A DNA stretch of 64,000 bases, taken from assembly GCA_019120315.1 (NCBI GenBank), contig DWVJ01000028.1, positions 29,926 to 93,925 on the forward strand, in the 5' to 3' direction. Below the pieces are notes generated by a model. The model was given only the letters and a program-made list of their open reading frames with translations, did not search any database and was not told the DNA's origin. Of the stretch, positions 50,406 through 59,014 are shown one piece after another. Position 1 is the first letter of the stretch, and each line of letters starts with the position of its first letter. The position numbers and the translations under genes were made by a program. The DNA is from Candidatus Ruminococcus avistercoris (GTDB taxonomy: Bacteria; Bacillota; Clostridia; Lachnospirales; Lachnospiraceae).

Positions 50406-52460
50406 ATGAAAACATATCGGATGAAAGCGATCAGTTTACTGGCGGCATGGATTCTGGCGATGAGCGGCTGTCTGACGCCGGTGCTGGCAGACGGTTCCGA
50501 AGAAGAGGAGAACAGGGAACAGTATTTTATTATCTATGATGCCAACGGCGGAGAGGGGAGCATAGAAAAGACAGCGGTAAAAGCAGGAGAGGAAGCAGCC
50601 AGGTCGGAGGACAATGCAAAGACAGGAGAGAAGGACGGCAAAGAATCTGATCCTGTCGATGCGCAGGCGCCGGTGATCGAATGGTTCTGCGGCGGAGGTG
50701 CATTTTTTGTGGGAGACAAGGCGCTCCTGGAAATCCATGCATCTGTGGGAGACGGCGGCACAGTGAGTTATCAGTGGTATCAGAGCACAGACGGCAGTAC
50801 GGCAGAGGGTACGGCTGTTGCGGGAGCGCAGGATACCCTGTTTGAAGCTCCCACGCAGGAAGCAGGACTCTTATATTATTACTGCGTGGTAACCAATACC
50901 AACGAGCAGGCTGATGGAAAAAAGACGGCGCAGACAGTCAGCCAGGCGGTCAGCGTGATGGTGACGGAGCCCAGGAAGATAACCGTGGATGCCGAAAAAC
51001 CGGTGATCGAGTGGATCAGCGGCGGGGGCACCTTTAACCAGGGCGATCCGGCGGTGCTGGAAGTAAAGGCGACAGTGACTGATGGCGGTACGTTAAGCTA
51101 TCAGTGGTACCGCAGCGAAGACGGCACCACAGAAAAGGGTACGGCTCTGGACGGCGCCACAGAAAATACGTATTATCCTTCCACCGATGTGGCAGGAACT
51201 GTCTATTATTACTGCGAGGTGACCAATACCAATGAGCAGGTAAATGGAGAAAAAACGGCACAGGCAGTCAGTGAAGCGGTCAGTGTGACGGTGGAGGATC
51301 CTGAACCGGAGCCTGAGATTGTAAATGCGCAGACGCCGGTGATAGAATGGATCAGAGGAGGCGGAACCTTCCAGACAGGTGACAAAGCCGCACTGGAAGT
51401 AAAGGCCGGCGTCAGTGACGGAGGAAGCTTAAGCTATCAGTGGTATCAGAGCAGTGACGGAAGCGCGGCAGGAGGGACAGCCATAGACGGAGCAGTCAGC
51501 GCGGCGTATCAGCCTTCCACGGAAACGGCGGGAACCTTCTATTACTACTGCGAGGTGACCAATACCAATGACAGCGTAAACGGAGAGAAGACGGCCCAGG
51601 CAGTCAGCGATGCGGTAAAGGTGACGGTAAATGAGAATGTATCTGCTGTGACGGATGCGGAAAAGCCTAAAGTAAGCGGACCTTCCGGCAGCGGAACTTA
51701 CTATGAATCGGACAATTTCAAACTGCAGGTAAAAGCCTCTGCAGGCGACGGCGGTACATTGACGTATCAGTGGTATAATAATAAAGAAAAGATTGAAGGA
51801 GCAACGCAGGCAGAATATAAACCTTCCGTCGGCACCGGATATTATTACTGTGTAGTAGTTAATATCAACCCGAATGCTTCCGGAGAGAAGACGGCTTATA
51901 CAGCCAGTGATGCGGTGAAGGTGACAGTAAAGGAAGGGAACAGACCCAGGGCGGCGGATACTCCCGAGGTAAGCGGACCTTCCGGCGGCGGAACGTATTA
52001 TAAGGGACAGTCTCCCAGGCTTGAGGTGAAGGCATCTGTGGATGATGGAGGCACGTTAACGTATCAGTGGTATAAAAACAGTAAAAACAGCAATGAAAAC
52101 GGCACGCTGATTCAGGGCGCCACATCCAGCATATACCAGCCTTCCACAAAGACGGTGGGCACCGCTTATTATTACTGTGTAGTATCCAATACCAATGAAG
52201 AGGCATCGGAAACCCGTACCGTACGGTATGTGACAGGCACAGCCAAGGTTTCCGTAATAGAAAAGGGCAGTGTAAAAAACAACGTAAAGCGCGCGTCGCC
52301 GGTTTCCAGAAACAACCGGACGACAGCCACAAAAACGAGGGCGTCCAATGCCAGAACAGAAGATGAAAATAATGTAATGCTTTTGCTGCTCCTCATGCTG
52401 GGAGCAGGCGGAACAGCGGCAGGCCTGATTCTGAGGAGAAGATTCCGCAGACAGGACTGA
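50406..52460 (+). CDS. Surface protein with five Ig-like repeats
   Basis: The 684-residue exported protein starts MKTYRMKAISLLAAWILAMSGCLTPVLA (RBS GGGAGGTGAGAG), has a short YDANGG-type stretch (FIIYDANGGEGSIE, as in InlB-repeat proteins), then five Ig-like repeats of 85-105 residues. Each contains DGG(T/S)(L/V)(S/T)YQWY and YYYC(V/E)V.NTN, a Cys/Trp pair like Ig folds. The C-terminus is a membrane helix (VMLLLLLMLGAGGTAAGLIL) with a basic tail RRRFRRQD, preceded by a basic linker. No LPxTG motif is visible, so anchoring is by the tail helix. Probably a cell-surface adhesin or wall-bound protein; the partner is unknown. Confidence 0.85.
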   Translation: MKTYRMKAISLLAAWILAMSGCLTPVLADGSEEEENREQYFIIYDANGGEGSIEKTAVKAGEEAARSEDNAKTGEKDGKESDPVDAQAPVIEWFCGGGAFFVGDKALLEIHASVGDGGTVSYQWYQSTDGSTAEGTAVAGAQDTLFEAPTQEAGLLYYYCVVTNTNEQADGKKTAQTVSQAVSVMVTEPRKITVDAEKPVIEWISGGGTFNQGDPAVLEVKATVTDGGTLSYQWYRSEDGTTEKGTALDGATENTYYPSTDVAGTVYYYCEVTNTNEQVNGEKTAQAVSEAVSVTVEDPEPEPEIVNAQTPVIEWIRGGGTFQTGDKAALEVKAGVSDGGSLSYQWYQSSDGSAAGGTAIDGAVSAAYQPSTETAGTFYYYCEVTNTNDSVNGEKTAQAVSDAVKVTVNENVSAVTDAEKPKVSGPSGSGTYYESDNFKLQVKASAGDGGTLTYQWYNNKEKIEGATQAEYKPSVGTGYYYCVVVNINPNASGEKTAYTASDAVKVTVKEGNRPRAADTPEVSGPSGGGTYYKGQSPRLEVKASVDDGGTLTYQWYKNSKNSNENGTLIQGATSSIYQPSTKTVGTAYYYCVVSNTNEEASETRTVRYVTGTAKVSVIEKGSVKNNVKRASPVSRNNRTTATKTRASNARTEDENNVMLLLLLMLGAGGTAAGLILRRRFRRQD
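50670..52256 (+). repeat. Five tandem Ig-like coding repeats
   Basis: Units begin near 50670, 50997, 51339, 51660 and 51960. The first three share APVIEW/ TPVIEW, the last two GPSGSGTYY / GPSGGGTYY. Both the DNA and the protein show the repeats diverged, so they are not recent copies. This is coding repetition; it has no CRISPR features. Confidence 0.85.
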
Positions 52461-52471
52461 AAGTGAGAAGG

Positions 52472-52497
52472 GGCAGGCGCGAACAGCGCCTGCCTTT
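52472..52497 (+). terminator. Terminator of the Ig-repeat gene
   Basis: GGCAGGCGC and GCGCCTGCC form a 9-bp stem with loop GAACA, followed by TTTT. Confidence 0.9.
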
Positions 52498-52640
52498 TAA
52501 AAAAGGGGATGACAATATGGAACAATTTTTGCACAAAAAGCAATTTAAGCAAAAAATGATATAACAAAATGGAATATGTATTTCGCAAAAAAACTATGGA
52601 CATGTAAGAGCAGAAGTATTATATTTTAGGGGAAATATGA

Positions 52641-52802
52641 CCTACGCAAGTTCCGAAAGGATTAATAGAGAAATCGGTGAGAATCCGATGCGATCCCGTC
52701 ACTGTGTTAGGGAGCGGTCTTTCATTAATGTCACTGGATACAGCATTATCCGGGAAGGCGAAGGGCTGCGGTGAACTTAAGCCAGGAGAACTGCTTGCGA
52801 TA
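52641..52802 (+). promoter_or_regulatory. Cobalamin (vitamin B12) riboswitch
   Basis: The leader has the B12-box core: GGTGAGAATCCGATGCGATCCCGTCACTGTG, then a later CACTGG...CCGGGAAGGCGAAGG and the terminal GCCAGGAGAACTGC element. CGCAAG-TTC (52645-) pairs with GAA-CTTGCG (-52799) to close the aptamer. The 5' part (GAAAGGATTAATAGAGAAATC) is shorter than in many B12 aptamers. It precedes the methyltransferase/ABC operon, which should be turned off when cobalamin is plentiful. In 52498-52640 I see AT-rich DNA and no certain promoter. Confidence 0.9.
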
Positions 52803-52812
52803 AGGAGGAGTA

Positions 52813-52920
52813 ATGATTCTTACGGTGTATAGGAAGCATGTTTTTTTTGTGTACCTGCGGCCGTTTGGCCGCTTTTTTGCGCAAACGGAATATCAGAACT
52901 GTACGACTGGCAAAGGATGA
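52813..52920 (+). CDS. 35-aa leader ORF overlapping the terminator
   Basis: The ORF is absent from the supplied track. ATG 52813 is preceded by an almost ideal RBS (AAGGAGGAG) located only a few bases after the aptamer. The product starts MILTVYRKHVFFVYLRPFGRFFAQ and ends at TGA 52920, 31 bases before the methyltransferase. The terminator hairpin lies within codons 15-20 and its T run is codons 21-22. The peptide has no known family. It is more likely a regulatory leader, but an expressed small hydrophobic peptide cannot be ruled out. Confidence 0.55.
   Translation: MILTVYRKHVFFVYLRPFGRFFAQTEYQNCTTGKG
52857..52878 (+). terminator. Intrinsic terminator in the riboswitch leader
   Basis: GCGGCC-GTTT-GGCCGC followed by T6: a compact, complete terminator between the cobalamin aptamer and the first enzyme gene. 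It is the likely expression platform. Confidence 0.9.
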
Positions 52921-52951
52921 CTCTGTGATTAAAAAGTACAGGAGGAAGAAA

Positions 52952-53701
52952 ATGAAGCTGAATGACGAGATTAAAGGTTACTGGGAAGGGGAAGCTGATA
53001 TTTACAGCCGTGCAATATGGAAAGAGCTGACAGGACCGCAGTGTGAAGAGTGGAAAAAGATAATTTTGAAGTACGCGCCGAAAAAAGAGCCCATGGAGAT
53101 TCTGGATGCCGGCTGCGGTCCTGGCTTTTTCCCTGTTATCTTGGGCAGAGAGGGGCACAGAGTGACGGGCATTGATATTACAGAGAATATGATTGCCCGC
53201 GCGAAGGAGAATGTAGAAAGATATGGGCAGCATGCGGTTTTAAAAACCATGGATTGCCAGGAACTTCAGTTTCCGGACAATACTTTTGACATGGTGATCA
53301 GCAGAAATATTACGTGGACGCTGGATGATCCTCAAAAAGCTTATCTGGAATGGAAAAGAGTTTTGAAACCGGGCGGGCGTATGCTGGTTTTTGACGGATG
53401 CTGGTATCTGCACCTTTATGATGAAAAACTTAAGAGACAGTATGAAGAAAATGAGAAAAGGATTTTGAAAAAATATGGAAGGAAAATTCATACGCATGCG
53501 GATCCTGAGAAAGGGGATGAGCTGAGCAGACAGTTTTTTATGAGTGATAAACAGCGTCCTGTCTGGGATCTGGAATACCTGATAGAAGCTGGTTTTTCCG
53601 TAGTATTTGCTGAGCCTGATATAAGCGATAAAGTATGGGATGAAATGGAGAAAGATATTAACGGACTGACGCCGGTTTTTCTGGTGGGAGCGGAGAAATA
53701 A
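52952..53701 (+). CDS. Class I SAM-dependent methyltransferase
   Basis: The 249-residue protein has the Rossmann methyltransferase core: motif I EILDAGCGPGFFPVILGREGHRVTGIDITENMIARAKENV (about 47-86), motif II/III-like MDCQELQFPDNTFDMVISRNITWTL and LKPGGRMLVFDGCWYL. Close family relatives act on small molecules (UbiE/Methyltransf_11 type), so it may methylate a secreted or cofactor-like compound. ATG 52952 has RBS AGGAGGAAGAAA; the track start lies in the terminator. It is the first enzyme of the riboswitch operon, 4 bases before the first ABC gene. Confidence 0.9.
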   Translation: MKLNDEIKGYWEGEADIYSRAIWKELTGPQCEEWKKIILKYAPKKEPMEILDAGCGPGFFPVILGREGHRVTGIDITENMIARAKENVERYGQHAVLKTMDCQELQFPDNTFDMVISRNITWTLDDPQKAYLEWKRVLKPGGRMLVFDGCWYLHLYDEKLKRQYEENEKRILKKYGRKIHTHADPEKGDELSRQFFMSDKQRPVWDLEYLIEAGFSVVFAEPDISDKVWDEMEKDINGLTPVFLVGAEK

Positions 53702-53705
53702 AGAC

Positions 53706-55433
53706 ATGAGGAAATATATACGTCTGGTGAGCTTTCTGGGTGATATTCCCTGGGAGACTGCCGGGAAAGTGCTGCTGGCACAGCTGATAACGGCAGCCGG
53801 CTTTATACAGGCATTCTGTCTGGCCTGGGGAGTAACGGCAGTATTTGACGGAAGATGGAGCAGCGTGCTGTTATATCTTACGGTCTGCCTGGCGGCTTTG
53901 CTTATAAGAGCGCTGCTGGTGCGTTATCAGGAAGGGTATACAAAGAAGATGGCCGCTAAAGTAAAAGCTGTGATACGAAACCGGATGCTGGAAAAACTGA
54001 TGCAGCTGGGACCGGCTTACAGAAATGATAAGAGAACGGGCAATCTTCAGTCTCTGATTACCGATGGGGTGGAATCCTTTGAACCCTTCCTTGTTCAGTA
54101 CCTGCCGCAGACAATTGTAGTATTGATTACGACTGTGTTTTCTTCTGCATACCTTTGGAAACTGGACCGGGCAGTTGGAGCAGTTATAATCATTATGGCA
54201 GTGCTGGCCATAATAATTCCCCACTTATTCATGCCGGCAGTATCCAGGGTGATGATCGAATACTGGCAGGAGTATGCGGCGCTTAACGCGCAGTATATTG
54301 ACAGCATGCAGGGAATGAGCACGCTGAAGTCTCTGGGGGTCAGCCGGAGAGAAGGGAAAAAGCTGGCGGGTCAGGCGAAAAAATTTGCGGGAGAATCAAT
54401 GAAAAATCTGGGAATCTCTCTTTCGGATTCTGCTGTGATTGTAGCGTGTACGGCGATAGGAACGGCCGCGAGCATAGCGATTGCCGCTTTTCATATGGCC
54501 GCGGGACAGATTTCCTATGAAAATATGCTGATTATTCTGTTTCTGGCAGGGGAATGTATGAAACCTTTGAATGAAATGAATACATATTGGCATAGCAGTT
54601 ATCTCGGACTGTCAGTGGCTGAAGAGCTTTTCCAGGTTCTGGATGAGCCCGTGGTCATTTTGGACGGATCAGGGCCGGATTATCTGGACAACAAACTTCC
54701 GGACATTTTACTGGATCATGTTTCTTTTTGCTACGAAAAGGATTCCGCAGAGGTGCTGAATCAGGTAACGATGGAAATAGATGCGGGGAAAGTGACCGCA
54801 ATTGTGGGAAAATCAGGTTCCGGAAAATCAACGATTGTCAACCTGATCCTCCGTTTTTTTGATGTGGATCAGGGGAAAATTTGTCTGGATGGAAAGGATA
54901 TCCGGAATTTTTCCGTTGATTTTCTGCGAAGTCAGATTGCTGTCGTATTCCAGGAAACGTACTTGTTTTACGGGACGATAGGAGAAAATATAAAAATGGG
55001 CAGGCCGGAAGCGACCGATGAGGAAATGATGAACGCGGCTGTTCTGGCGAACGCTCATGAATTTATTATGAATCTTCCCCAGGGATATCAGACGGTTGTA
55101 GGGGAAAGGGGCGCGACACTGTCGGGAGGAGAAAGGCAGAGGATATCGATTGCCCGGGCTATATTGAAGGATGCCCCCATACTGATACTGGATGAAGCGA
55201 CTTCCAGTGTGGATATCCTGCATGAAAATCTGATACAGGAGGCATTAAAACGCTGTATGGAAAATAAGACCACGGTTGTAATCGCCCACAGACTGTCAAC
55301 AATTGAGCAGGCGGACCGGATTTACGTGTTGGATCATGGAAAGATAGACGGATGGGGAACACATGAGGAACTGATGCAAAGGAATTTTACTTACCAGGGA
55401 CTGATAAAGGCTCAGAATTATGCAAAACAGTAA
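53706..55433 (+). CDS. ABC exporter half-transporter 1 (TMD-ATPase fusion)
   Basis: The 575-residue type IV exporter has six membrane helices (about 18-300) and a C-terminal ATPase with Walker A GKSGSGKST, Q-loop VVFQETYLFYG, signature LSGGERQRISIARA, Walker B ILILDEATSSVD and switch His VVIAHRLST. All catalytic residues are intact. The TMD (DGRWSSVLLYLTVCLAALLIRALL, SYLGLSVAEELFQVLDEP) resembles the CydD/YbtPQ-type branch. It overlaps the next half-transporter gene by 14 bases, so the two probably form a heterodimer. Confidence 0.93.
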   Translation: MRKYIRLVSFLGDIPWETAGKVLLAQLITAAGFIQAFCLAWGVTAVFDGRWSSVLLYLTVCLAALLIRALLVRYQEGYTKKMAAKVKAVIRNRMLEKLMQLGPAYRNDKRTGNLQSLITDGVESFEPFLVQYLPQTIVVLITTVFSSAYLWKLDRAVGAVIIIMAVLAIIIPHLFMPAVSRVMIEYWQEYAALNAQYIDSMQGMSTLKSLGVSRREGKKLAGQAKKFAGESMKNLGISLSDSAVIVACTAIGTAASIAIAAFHMAAGQISYENMLIILFLAGECMKPLNEMNTYWHSSYLGLSVAEELFQVLDEPVVILDGSGPDYLDNKLPDILLDHVSFCYEKDSAEVLNQVTMEIDAGKVTAIVGKSGSGKSTIVNLILRFFDVDQGKICLDGKDIRNFSVDFLRSQIAVVFQETYLFYGTIGENIKMGRPEATDEEMMNAAVLANAHEFIMNLPQGYQTVVGERGATLSGGERQRISIARAILKDAPILILDEATSSVDILHENLIQEALKRCMENKTTVVIAHRLSTIEQADRIYVLDHGKIDGWGTHEELMQRNFTYQGLIKAQNYAKQ

Positions 55434-57180
55434 AGATACAAAGACGGAAAGAAATCGAATAAAAAATGTATTCCGGTTATCACGCCGCATAAAACCCTAT
55501 CGGGGGAGAATCGCCGGAGCTGTTGTCAGCGGCGTGGGGCACCAGCTGTCCTTAGTGGGAGTATCAGCGGTCTGCGCTTACCTGGCGGGACTCGCTATGG
55601 AAGGAAGACTGACCGGACGAATGACACAGCTGACTTTTTTGCTCGCAGCTGCGGTGGCAGCCAGAATTTTCTTTTACTTTATGGAAATGTGGCTGGCTCA
55701 TGATGTGGCTTTTAAAGTGCTGGCGGATTTCCGCATTATGCTTTTTTCGGCTATCGAAAAGGTTTCTCCGGCCATTTTGCTGAATATGCGGTCGGGACAG
55801 CTGGCATCGACATTGATGAGCGATGTGGAACTGCTGGAATGGTTTTTCGCCCACTCTTTTGGAAGCATACTGGTTGCGATTGCCGCGCCCGCGATTCTTC
55901 TGATCTGCCTTTGCGTAATTCATCCGGTATTTTCCGTTATTATCATTGTTTTTCTGGTGATAATTATCTGGATACCGGTGTGGATGAAGAAAAAGGCGGA
56001 CGCGCAGGGCAGGCGGGTGCGTGAACAACTGGGAGACGCCAATGCTGTCACCATGGAGGGGATTCAGGGGATGAAAGAGATTCTTTCCCTGAATAACCGG
56101 GTGATTTATCAAAAGAAAAATGAAAATTACATGAAACGTTTTTATGACAGTCAGCTGCAGTACGGGAAACGGCTGGGCACAGAAGGAGCGCTGCTGCAGG
56201 GAGTACAGGGTATTTCCATGCTCTGCGTAACGGGAGCGGCCGCATTGCTGGTACGAAATGGACAGATGGATTTTGCCTGGTATCCGGTTGTGGTGATGCT
56301 TTCGGGCATGGTGCTGGGACCGGTGGTGGAGGTATGCGGTACCGCCAGGAATTTCGGACTGATATTTGCCGCAGCCGATCGCGTGTACCGGGTGCTGGAA
56401 GCAAAGCCGCAGGTGGAAGACAGAGGGAAAGATATTGACGTTAAGGAGGTTGTACCCTCCGTAACCTATGAACACGTGTGGTTCCGCTACAAGAAAGAAG
56501 GTGATTATGCGCTGCGTGACGTCAGCTTCCAGGTTAATCCGGGCGAAACGGCCGCTCTGGTAGGAGCCTCCGGAGCGGGAAAAAGTACCTGTATGAATTT
56601 GCTTCTTCGGTACTGGGATACGGAAAAAGGAACTTTGAAAATCGGAGATTATAATTTAAAGGACATTTCTCTGAATAATATCAGGAGTCTGACCTCGGCG
56701 GTTCTGCAGGACGTATATCTTTTCCGGGATACGATCAGAGAAAATATCCGGATGGGGAAACCGGAGGCAGCGGATCAGGAAGTGGAAAACGCGGCAAAAA
56801 TGGCACTGGCGCACGAGTTTATTATGGACTTGCCAAAAGGGTACGACACCGTGGCCGGGGAAAGCGGATTGAAACTGTCTGGCGGGCAGAGGCAGAGGAT
56901 TGCCATAGCCAGAGCGCTGCTGAAAGACGCTCCGGTACTAATCCTGGACGAGGCGGTGTCAAATCTGGATACAGAGAATGAAAAAGAAATCCAGGAATCT
57001 ATCAGAAGATCCAGCGAAGGAAAAACTACTCTTATTGTGGCCCACAGGCTTTCAACGATCCGTTCGGCGGATAAAATCATCGTATTGAAAAATGGCCAGG
57101 TAGTGCAGACGGGAACCTATGAGGAGCTTATAGAGGAAGAGGGCCATTTCCAGGAGCTGATTGCTTCGCGCTCTGTCTGA
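55420..57180 (+). CDS. ABC exporter half-transporter 2 (TMD-ATPase fusion)
   Basis: The 586-residue partner has six membrane helices (about 25-315) and a full ATPase: Walker A GASGAGKST, Q-loop AVLQDVYLFRD, signature LSGGQRQRIAIARA, Walker B VLILDEAVSNLD and LIVAHRLST. It starts inside the last codons of half-transporter 1, with AAAGG as RBS. In enterobacteria a similar pair (YbtP/YbtQ) takes up yersiniabactin-metal complexes even though its fold is exporter-like, so the direction of transport must be left open. Confidence 0.93.
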   Translation: MQNSKDTKTERNRIKNVFRLSRRIKPYRGRIAGAVVSGVGHQLSLVGVSAVCAYLAGLAMEGRLTGRMTQLTFLLAAAVAARIFFYFMEMWLAHDVAFKVLADFRIMLFSAIEKVSPAILLNMRSGQLASTLMSDVELLEWFFAHSFGSILVAIAAPAILLICLCVIHPVFSVIIIVFLVIIIWIPVWMKKKADAQGRRVREQLGDANAVTMEGIQGMKEILSLNNRVIYQKKNENYMKRFYDSQLQYGKRLGTEGALLQGVQGISMLCVTGAAALLVRNGQMDFAWYPVVVMLSGMVLGPVVEVCGTARNFGLIFAAADRVYRVLEAKPQVEDRGKDIDVKEVVPSVTYEHVWFRYKKEGDYALRDVSFQVNPGETAALVGASGAGKSTCMNLLLRYWDTEKGTLKIGDYNLKDISLNNIRSLTSAVLQDVYLFRDTIRENIRMGKPEAADQEVENAAKMALAHEFIMDLPKGYDTVAGESGLKLSGGQRQRIAIARALLKDAPVLILDEAVSNLDTENEKEIQESIRRSSEGKTTLIVAHRLSTIRSADKIIVLKNGQVVQTGTYEELIEEEGHFQELIASRSV

Positions 57181-57216
57181 GATTTCTGGAACAGGATAAG
57201 AAGGTGAATAATATTG

Positions 57217-58140
57217 ATGCGTTACATAGGGAAAAGACTGATTTTCCTTCTGCCGATCGTTCTTATTATGTCCATGCTGGTATTTGGACTCAGTGAATTT
57301 TCGTCCGGCGATGCCGCCAGGGTGATGGCGGAACAGATCTACGGACACCCTACGCGGACGGAAATTGAGAAAGTCCGGCATGAAAACGGAATGGATCAGC
57401 CCATCTGGCGGCGTTATATCCGCTGGCTGGGAAATGCGGTTCATGGAGATTTTGGAGTTTCTTATCAGTCGGGACAGTCAGCACTGAAAGAAGTGCTGAA
57501 ATGTTTTCCGGTTACTTTAAAACTGGCAGCCGCGGCTTTTCTGATATTGATAATACTGGGTATTCCGCTGGGAATTTTGTCTGCAGTATGGGAAAACAGC
57601 GTGCTTGATAAGATTCTGCAGATATTTTCTTTTTTCAGCGTCTCTGTCCCCGCTTTCTGGATAGGACTGCTGCTGCTGTATCTGCTGGGGGTGAAACTGC
57701 ATGTGGTATCCGTGCTGGGAGCAGGGCAGGAGGGTTTCCTTCTTCCGGCGCTGACGTTGGATATTGGATATTTTGGCGTGCTGATCCGTCTGATGAGAAG
57801 CAGCTTAAGCAAAGAGCTGAAAAAGGAATATATAAGAACCTGCCGGGCAAGAGGCTTATCGCCTGTGCGGATTATAATGAAGCATGGGGTTAAAAACGCT
57901 GTACTGCCGGTTATTACTCAGCTGAGCAGCATGTGTATCAGTCTGATATGCGGATCGGCTATTGTAGAGTCTATATACTCGATACAGGGAGTCGGGCAGC
58001 TGGCGCTGGAAGCAGTATATACGCAGGATCTGCCGGTGCTTCAGTGCTTTATTCTGCTCATCACCTGTTTTGTTGTCATTCTGAATCTGGCGGTTGATAT
58101 TCTCTACTCATCATTGGATGCGAGAATTCAGCTGAATTAA
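57217..58140 (+). CDS. Nickel/peptide-type ABC permease (NikB-like)
   Basis: The 307-residue NikB/DppB-family permease has six helices, the periplasmic first segment (FSSGDAARVMAEQIYGHPTRTEIEKVRHENGMDQPIWRRYIRWLGNAVHGDFGVSY, the standard N-terminal signature) and the coupling loop YIRTCRARGLSPVRIIMKHGVKNAVLPVI. RBS AAGGTGA precedes ATG 57217; the TTG at 57214 is less likely. It starts 36 bases after the exporter pair in the same operon. Confidence 0.92.
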   Translation: MRYIGKRLIFLLPIVLIMSMLVFGLSEFSSGDAARVMAEQIYGHPTRTEIEKVRHENGMDQPIWRRYIRWLGNAVHGDFGVSYQSGQSALKEVLKCFPVTLKLAAAAFLILIILGIPLGILSAVWENSVLDKILQIFSFFSVSVPAFWIGLLLLYLLGVKLHVVSVLGAGQEGFLLPALTLDIGYFGVLIRLMRSSLSKELKKEYIRTCRARGLSPVRIIMKHGVKNAVLPVITQLSSMCISLICGSAIVESIYSIQGVGQLALEAVYTQDLPVLQCFILLITCFVVILNLAVDILYSSLDARIQLN

Positions 58141-58153
58141 AGGAGCGAAAAAA

Positions 58154-59014
58154 ATGAAGCGAAAAGCGAAAGAATTGGAGCGGCGGGGAACAGCAAGGCT
58201 GCGATACCGAACAGTTTTCCGGCAGACCAGAACAAAGGCCGGCATGATTATCATATTTATCTTTGTGTTGACAGCTGTGTTTGCGCCGCTGATTGCTCCG
58301 AATGATCCGCTGCGAGTGGACGTGGCGAGAAAACTGGAAGGGCCGAGCGCTTCTTTCTGGCTGGGAACGGATCAGCTTGGGCGCTGCATCGCGTCAAGGC
58401 TGATCTGGGGAAGCAGAAATTCGCTTATGTACAGCGGCATCGTACTGCTGATAACATTGATGATAGGAGTGCCGGCAGGAATGGTGTCAGGATATTTTGG
58501 AGGAAAACTTGACAGCTTTATGATGCGGATTATTGATATTTTTATGGCCGTGCCCAGTTTTATTGTGGCTCTGGCAATAGCGGGAACGCTGGGAGCGAGC
58601 GGCAGAAATCTGGTGATTGCCATGTCCTGCGTCTATTGGGCAGCTTACGCCCGGCTGGTCCGGGGACTGACGAAACAGATCAAAGAGCGCAGCTACGTGA
58701 CAGCTCTGCGGGCGGGAGGATGCAGGGCAGGACAGATTATTTTCAGACATATACTGAAAAATATTGCCCCCTCTGTCATTGCTCTGGCAACCATTGAGCT
58801 AGGCTCGGTAATACTGGCAATCGCAGGTTTTTCCTTTATCGGGCTGGGAGTACAGCCTCCCAATCCGGAATGGGGAATTATGCTCAGCGACAGTCAGAGT
58901 TATATACAAACATATCCGCAGCTTATGATCTGGCCGGGTCTGGCTATTGTTGCGGTGGTAATGGCGTTTAATCTGCTGGGAGATGGTATACAAAATGGGA
59001 TGGCAAAAAGCTGA
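58154..59014 (+). CDS. Nickel/peptide-type ABC permease (NikC-like)
   Basis: The 286-residue second permease has the typical N-terminal FAPLIAPNDP motif after the first helix, FWLGTDQLGRCIASRLIWGSRNSL, and the coupling loop YVTALRAGGCRAGQIIFRHILKNIAPSVI, which match NikC/DppC. Six helices are predicted. It pairs with the previous gene; RBS AAGGAGCGAAAAA and spacing of 13 bases support coupling. Confidence 0.92.
   Translation: MKRKAKELERRGTARLRYRTVFRQTRTKAGMIIIFIFVLTAVFAPLIAPNDPLRVDVARKLEGPSASFWLGTDQLGRCIASRLIWGSRNSLMYSGIVLLITLMIGVPAGMVSGYFGGKLDSFMMRIIDIFMAVPSFIVALAIAGTLGASGRNLVIAMSCVYWAAYARLVRGLTKQIKERSYVTALRAGGCRAGQIIFRHILKNIAPSVIALATIELGSVILAIAGFSFIGLGVQPPNPEWGIMLSDSQSYIQTYPQLMIWPGLAIVAVVMAFNLLGDGIQNGMAKS

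Noticed and set aside
50670-52256. Possible CRISPR or satellite array
   Set aside because: Units are about 300 bases, in frame, and encode Ig-like domains. There are no short identical repeats with unique spacers and no cas genes in the window.
52838-52951. Extended N-terminus of the methyltransferase as given in the track
   Set aside because: The upstream 38 codons run through a terminator hairpin and have no RBS; ATG 52952 has AGGAGG.
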